33,118 bases of DNA from an uncultured Rhizobiaceae bacterium (lineage in GTDB: Bacteria > Pseudomonadota > Alphaproteobacteria > Rhizobiales > Rhizobiaceae), in NCBI GenBank assembly GCA_947259295.1, contig CAMYMG010000100.1, forward strand, positions 1 through 33,118, read 5' to 3'. Under the pieces are notes generated by a model. It was not told where the DNA came from, did no database searches, and was given only the letters and a program-made list of their open reading frames with translations. Below are positions 32,747 through 33,118 of this stretch, piece after piece. Made by a program: the position numbers and the translations under genes. Numbering within the stretch: position 1 is the stretch's first letter; every line of letters begins with the position of its first letter.

Positions 32747-33118
32747 ATGGCAGATTTTGTCGCGGTTCTGAGAAAGACGCTGGACGGGCTGGGTGAAACC
32801 ACCCCGGCGCAGCGCGAGCGCGTCTATGAAAAGGCGCGCGCGACGATCGCCTCGAAGCTTGCCGCGATCAATCCGCCGCCGCCCCCCTCGGTGGCCGAGC
32901 GCCAGAAACGTACGCTGGAAGACGCCATCAAGGTGATCGAGCGTGACTATCAGGCCATGTCGGATCCGCTGGCCGAACTCGAGAACGTCTTTGCCTCGCT
33001 AAAGAATCCGCAGCCGAAGGACCTGCCGCAGCCGGTGACCAAGTCCGGCGCGCAGCCGCGTACGCCTGCCGTCGCGCCGCCGCCACCGCGCCCGTCGAAT
33101 GGCGCAGAGCGACAGCCG
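32747..33118 (+). CDS. Uncharacterised protein following purA (partial, cut by right edge)
   Basis: The first 124 codons are visible. Residues 1-85 look like a helical, charged domain (MADFVAVLRKTLDGLGETTPAQRERVYEKARATI, then AERQKRTLEDAIKVIERDYQAM). They are followed by a low-complexity region rich in Pro, Ala, Gln and Lys (about 95-124). This resembles rhizobial hypothetical proteins that continue into a membrane segment, but that part lies outside the window. I do not assign a function. The start at ATG 32747 has only a weak ribosome-binding site; the frame is open without stop to the edge and codon use is typical for this genome. Confidence 0.75.
   Translation, partial: MADFVAVLRKTLDGLGETTPAQRERVYEKARATIASKLAAINPPPPPSVAERQKRTLEDAIKVIERDYQAMSDPLAELENVFASLKNPQPKDLPQPVTKSGAQPRTPAVAPPPPRPSNGAERQP

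Noticed and set aside
1..33118. Mobile elements, CRISPR arrays, tRNA or rRNA genes
   Set aside because: I found no regularly spaced repeats, transposase or integrase genes, target-site duplications or tRNA-like folds with a conserved T-arm.

Overview
The window is a gene-dense, high-GC stretch of core chromosome from an alphaproteobacterium. It most likely comes from the Hyphomicrobiales/Rhizobiales (Mesorhizobium/Aminobacter/Phyllobacteriaceae type). This rests on the ruvCAB order next to an RcdA/DUF1465 gene, CTATAT-type -10 elements, perfect CtrA boxes (TTAA-N7-TTAA), Omp25/31-type beta-barrels whose mature ends begin AADY, a 6S RNA of alphaproteobacterial layout and a Rhizobiales-type serC leader. 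I see no insertion sequence, prophage, CRISPR array, tRNA or rRNA.

Layout, left to right. (1) 1-2518, minus strand: rcdA, then ruvC-ruvA-ruvB (ruvB runs off the left edge); a LexA-like site precedes ruvC. (2) 2519-2869: the only gene-free stretch over 300 bases. It holds two perfect CtrA boxes and, on the minus strand, three hairpins ending in a T8 terminator, which I read as a candidate small RNA driven by CtrA. (3) 2870-4095: two divergent small membrane proteins, a mini haem-copper-oxidase-subunit-I-like protein and a DUF2269 protein. (4) 4117-6581: acyl-CoA synthetase and a TauE/SafE permease. (5) 6758-9885: a degenerate ThiE-like protein with a Sel1-repeat protein, then efp and a suhB-type phosphatase. 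(6) 9984-13198: a haemolysin III protein, a MotA/TolQ-like plus MotB/OmpA-like pair, and rpmE facing them. (7) 13393-18772: an ABC exporter, then on the minus strand yebC, an M32 carboxypeptidase and an M20 amidohydrolase. (8) 18960-21281: an exported MBL-fold protein, a TerC protein and an exported TPR protein. (9) 21291-22960, minus strand: 6S RNA, 5-formyl-THF cyclo-ligase, YmdB-like phosphoesterase. (10) 23035-25482: a DUF4345 membrane protein and two tandem outer-membrane beta-barrels, each barrel preceded by a perfect CtrA box. (11) 25612-30273: serC leader, serC, alaE, serA, a FAH-family protein. (12) 30266-33118: a DMT permease, purA and the start of an uncharacterised gene cut by the right edge.

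The most interesting thread is cell-cycle control. Four exact TTAA-N7-TTAA boxes occur in this window, all in intergenic DNA. They lie upstream of rcdA (itself a factor for CtrA proteolysis), of the candidate small RNA and of two outer-membrane proteins. They suggest a local CtrA regulon with a feedback loop, a possible RNA output and an envelope output. The small RNA is a prediction from structure alone and is the part most likely to be undescribed.
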